The position numbers were made by a program, and so were the translations under genes. The notes beneath the pieces are model-generated. The model did not search any database. It saw nothing but the letters and a program-made list of their open reading frames with translations, and was not told the origin of the DNA. Shown piece by piece: positions 62,161 to 64,000 of a stretch of 64,000 nucleotides of DNA. The DNA comes from JAFKFH01 sp017307375 (GTDB lineage Bacteria; Pseudomonadota; Alphaproteobacteria; Ferrovibrionales; Ferrovibrionaceae). The stretch is from the NCBI GenBank assembly GCA_965229335.1, contig OZ245874.1, positions 4,216,001-4,280,000 on the forward strand. The letters are read 5' to 3'. The first letter of the stretch is position 1, and each line of letters starts with the position of its first letter.

Positions 62161-63465
62161 TCAGGCCGAGGCCGGCTCGAGCAGCGCCAGCGGGTTGACC
62201 GCCTGGACGCCCTTGCGGATTTCGAAATGAACCTGGGGTTCGGAGACGCCGCCGCTCTGCCCGGCCCGGGCGATGATCTGGCCGCGGCGGACCGAGGCGC
62301 CCTTGCGGACCAGCAGCACGTCGTTGTGGGCATAGGCGGTGACGAAGCCGTTGGCATGCCGGATCAGCACCAGATGGCCGAAGCCCTTCATGCCGTCCCC
62401 GGCGTAGACCACGGTGCCGCCATCGGCGGCGCGAACCGGCTCGCCCTTCCGCGCGGCAATGTTGATGCCATCGTTATGCAAGCCATCCGCGGTCGGGCCA
62501 TAGCCTGACAGGACCCGGCCCTTGACCGGCCAGGAAAACTGGCCGGTGCCCTTGATCACCGGGGCCGGCGCCTCCTCCGGTTCGGGCGGCGGGGCCGCGG
62601 CCTGGGGCTCGGCCGGCGGCGGCACCGCCAGCGCGGCGGTCTGTTGCGGCGCCGGGGCCGGCGACGGCTCCTCCGGCGCGGCAGCGACGGGTGCGGTCTC
62701 CGCCGCGGCCACGGCCGGCGGCGGCTCGACCGGGGCCACCGTCGAAGGTCGCGCCGACGGCGTGGGCGGCGCCACCAGCACATGCGGGGCCGCACCGGGG
62801 GTGGTAGCCGCCGGCGGAGGCGAGGCGGGCACCGGTACCGGAACCGGCGGGATCGCCGCGACCTCGGTGGCCGCCGGCGCCGGCGCCCGGTTCGACGGAA
62901 TGGCGATCTGCTGCCCGACCTGGATGCCGTAGGGCGGCGACAGCTGGTTGGCCTGCGCCAGCGCGAAGTTGTCGATGCCGTAGCGGCGCGAGATCGCATA
63001 GAGCGTCTCGCCCGGCTGGACCGTGTGATAGGTGTTCTGCGGCAATTCGAGCATCTGGCCGGTACGCAGCGCGAACGGCGGCGTCAGCCGGTTCAGTTCG
63101 ATCACCGAGCGGACCGGCACGTTGTAGCGCCGGGCGAGCGCATAGAGCGTCTCGCCCGGCCGGACCTCGACCCGCTGCGGCCGCCCCGCGGCGGCCGGTG
63201 CCGGGACGACGGCCGCGGCCTTGCCGCCGGCGCCGGAAGCACTGCCAGGCGGCCCCAGCGTCTGCACCGAAATGCCCCCGCGCGGCGCGGCGCTGGGCGC
63301 CGGCGAACCGTCGGTCGGGCCGCGTGGCCGGGCCGATGCGCCACCGCCCTGGGGCGGGCGCACCTCGACCAGCGGCCCGGACGTTGCCCGCACGGTCTCG
63401 CCCCCGCCGCACCCTGCAAGCAGGGCGGCGAGCGCGACGAGGGCAACAACCGGGCGACGAATCAT
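62161..63465 (-). CDS. LysM and degenerate M23 envelope protein (NlpD-like)
   Basis: This 434-residue protein has a lipoprotein-type signal (LAALLAGCGGG, lipobox Cys 19) and two LysM repeats (about residues 96-143 and 145-192; RPGETLYALARRYNVP and QPGETLYAISRRYGID). A long Pro/Ala linker and a C-terminal M23 domain (about 312-434) follow. In the latter, the usual H-x(3)-D zinc site reads N-D-G-I-N and the final H-x-H reads Q-V-H. The peptidase is therefore probably inactive, as in NlpD-type amidase activators that act in cell separation. Confidence 0.92.
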   Translation of the reverse strand: MIRRPVVALVALAALLAGCGGGETVRATSGPLVEVRPPQGGGASARPRGPTDGSPAPSAAPRGGISVQTLGPPGSASGAGGKAAAVVPAPAAAGRPQRVEVRPGETLYALARRYNVPVRSVIELNRLTPPFALRTGQMLELPQNTYHTVQPGETLYAISRRYGIDNFALAQANQLSPPYGIQVGQQIAIPSNRAPAPAATEVAAIPPVPVPVPASPPPAATTPGAAPHVLVAPPTPSARPSTVAPVEPPPAVAAAETAPVAAAPEEPSPAPAPQQTAALAVPPPAEPQAAAPPPEPEEAPAPVIKGTGQFSWPVKGRVLSGYGPTADGLHNDGINIAARKGEPVRAADGGTVVYAGDGMKGFGHLVLIRHANGFVTAYAHNDVLLVRKGASVRRGQIIARAGQSGGVSEPQVHFEIRKGVQAVNPLALLEPASA

Positions 63466-63528
63466 GCGCGGAGTGTAGCCGCGCGACCGCCCGGCGTCGA
63501 CCTTACGTCCGGTCAGCGTCCGATCGGC

Positions 63529-64000
63529 CTAAACCAGCCGGGGCAGCAGGTGCCCGAAGCCGTCGGCCAGCACCAGCTCCTTGACGGCCGCCAGGTCCGG
63601 GGCGAAGTAGCGGTCGACGTCCCAGAACGCCGCCTTCGTCCGGACCAGCCGGTGCGCCTCGGCCAGCGGCGCCGAGGTCGCCAGCGGCTGGCGGAAATCG
63701 ATGCCCTGGGCCGCGGCCAGCAGTTCGATGGCGACGATCGCGGCCGTGTTCTCGGCCATGGTCAGGGTGCGGCGGGCGGCGTAGGTCGCCATGCTGACGT
63801 GATCTTCCTGGTTGGCCGAGGTCGGCAGCGAATCGACCGACGACGGATGGGCCAGCGCCTTGTTCTCGCTGGCCAGCGCCGCGGCGGTCACCTGGGCGAT
63901 CATGAAGCCGGAATTGACCCCGCCGTCGCGAACCAGGAACGCCGGCAGGCCCGAGGACATCGTCGCGTCGACCAGGAGCGACAGCCGCCGTTCCGACAGC
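63529..64000 (-). CDS. hutH: Histidine ammonia-lyase (HutH-like), 5' end outside window
   Basis: Only the C-terminal 157 or so residues are in the window; the frame stays open to the right edge. It contains LSERRLSLLVDAT, then SSGLPAFLVRDGGVNSGFMIAQVTAAALASENKALAHPSSVDSLPTSANQEDHVSMATYAARR, the conserved HutH C-terminal block. The self-processed Ala-Ser-Gly cofactor site lies outside. Tyrosine or phenylalanine ammonia-lyase of the same family is possible, but the SVDSLPTSANQEDHVSM block fits HutH best. Confidence 0.88.
   Translation of the reverse strand, partial: LSERRLSLLVDATMSSGLPAFLVRDGGVNSGFMIAQVTAAALASENKALAHPSSVDSLPTSANQEDHVSMATYAARRTLTMAENTAAIVAIELLAAAQGIDFRQPLATSAPLAEAHRLVRTKAAFWDVDRYFAPDLAAVKELVLADGFGHLLPRLV

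Overview
The window is a high-GC, densely packed chromosomal segment. It most likely comes from a free-living alphaproteobacterium, perhaps of the Rhodospirillales type. The grounds are the GTTC-N7-GTTC LexA box in front of uvrA, the folate-dependent TrmFO, a yajC-secD-secF-Mth938 cluster, a soluble chemoreceptor paired with a STAS protein, a type II squalene/phytoene synthase-like protein, and many two-component and c-di-GMP proteins. No rRNA, CRISPR array, insertion sequence or integrase was seen. Two tRNA genes are present: Lys-TTT and Ser-TGA.

Layout. 1-7.4 kb: a JmjC-type oxygenase cut by the left edge, a DnaQ-like exonuclease, tRNA-Lys, an EamA exporter, a 76-residue unknown, and a 1360-residue hybrid kinase with a 7TMR-DISM sensor. 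7.5-18 kb: an accessory segment beginning at tRNA-Ser. It holds a two-gene nuclease-helicase defence locus resembling Hachiman/AbpAB, a Phd-type antitoxin beside a beheaded PIN toxin, a LysR/SDR pair, an intact Phd-VapC-like module with two operators, a small membrane protein and an Mrr-type restriction enzyme. 18-26.3 kb: an ABC-F ATPase and a TetR gene separated by a perfect 24-bp inverted repeat, then YciI, Tag, a second EamA exporter, a PRISE-like reductase with a LysR gene, a Na+/H+ antiporter homologue and an AhpD-like protein.

26.3-33.2 kb is the most coherent functional unit. An OmpR/QseC-type two-component system faces a PepSY protein, a DUF2271 protein, a PepSY-membrane/flavodoxin/FAD-NAD(P) reductase fusion, an ApbE FMN transferase and a VIT/CCC1 metal transporter. 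The DUF2271 protein carries a D-x-x-T-G-A-S sequence that resembles ApbE flavinylation sites. Tandem CTGA(C/A)G boxes with an 11-bp period lie upstream of both target transcripts. Together these suggest a regulated chain that moves electrons from NAD(P)H across the inner membrane to a periplasmic flavoprotein, possibly for metal reduction.

33.2-51.4 kb: a second 7TMR-DISM kinase with a divergent OmpR-type regulator, an MFS exporter, a STAS/chemoreceptor pair, SOS-controlled uvrA, two paralogous GGDEF proteins, recX, a cupredoxin overlapping a hybrid kinase, an ABC exporter with a short leader ORF and hairpin, and a CheY-like receiver. 51.5-64 kb is mostly housekeeping: trmFO, an NDUFAF6-like protein, Fe-SOD, a GNAT, an aromatic-hydroxylase-type FAD monooxygenase, Mth938-secF-secD-yajC, an orphan solute-binding protein, a DUF815 ATPase, a LysM plus degenerate M23 envelope protein, and the 3' part of a HutH-like lyase.

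Gene density is very high, with many 4-bp ATGA/GTGA/TTGA overlaps, so several operons are probably translationally coupled. All assignments come from reading motifs and gene order. No database search was run.
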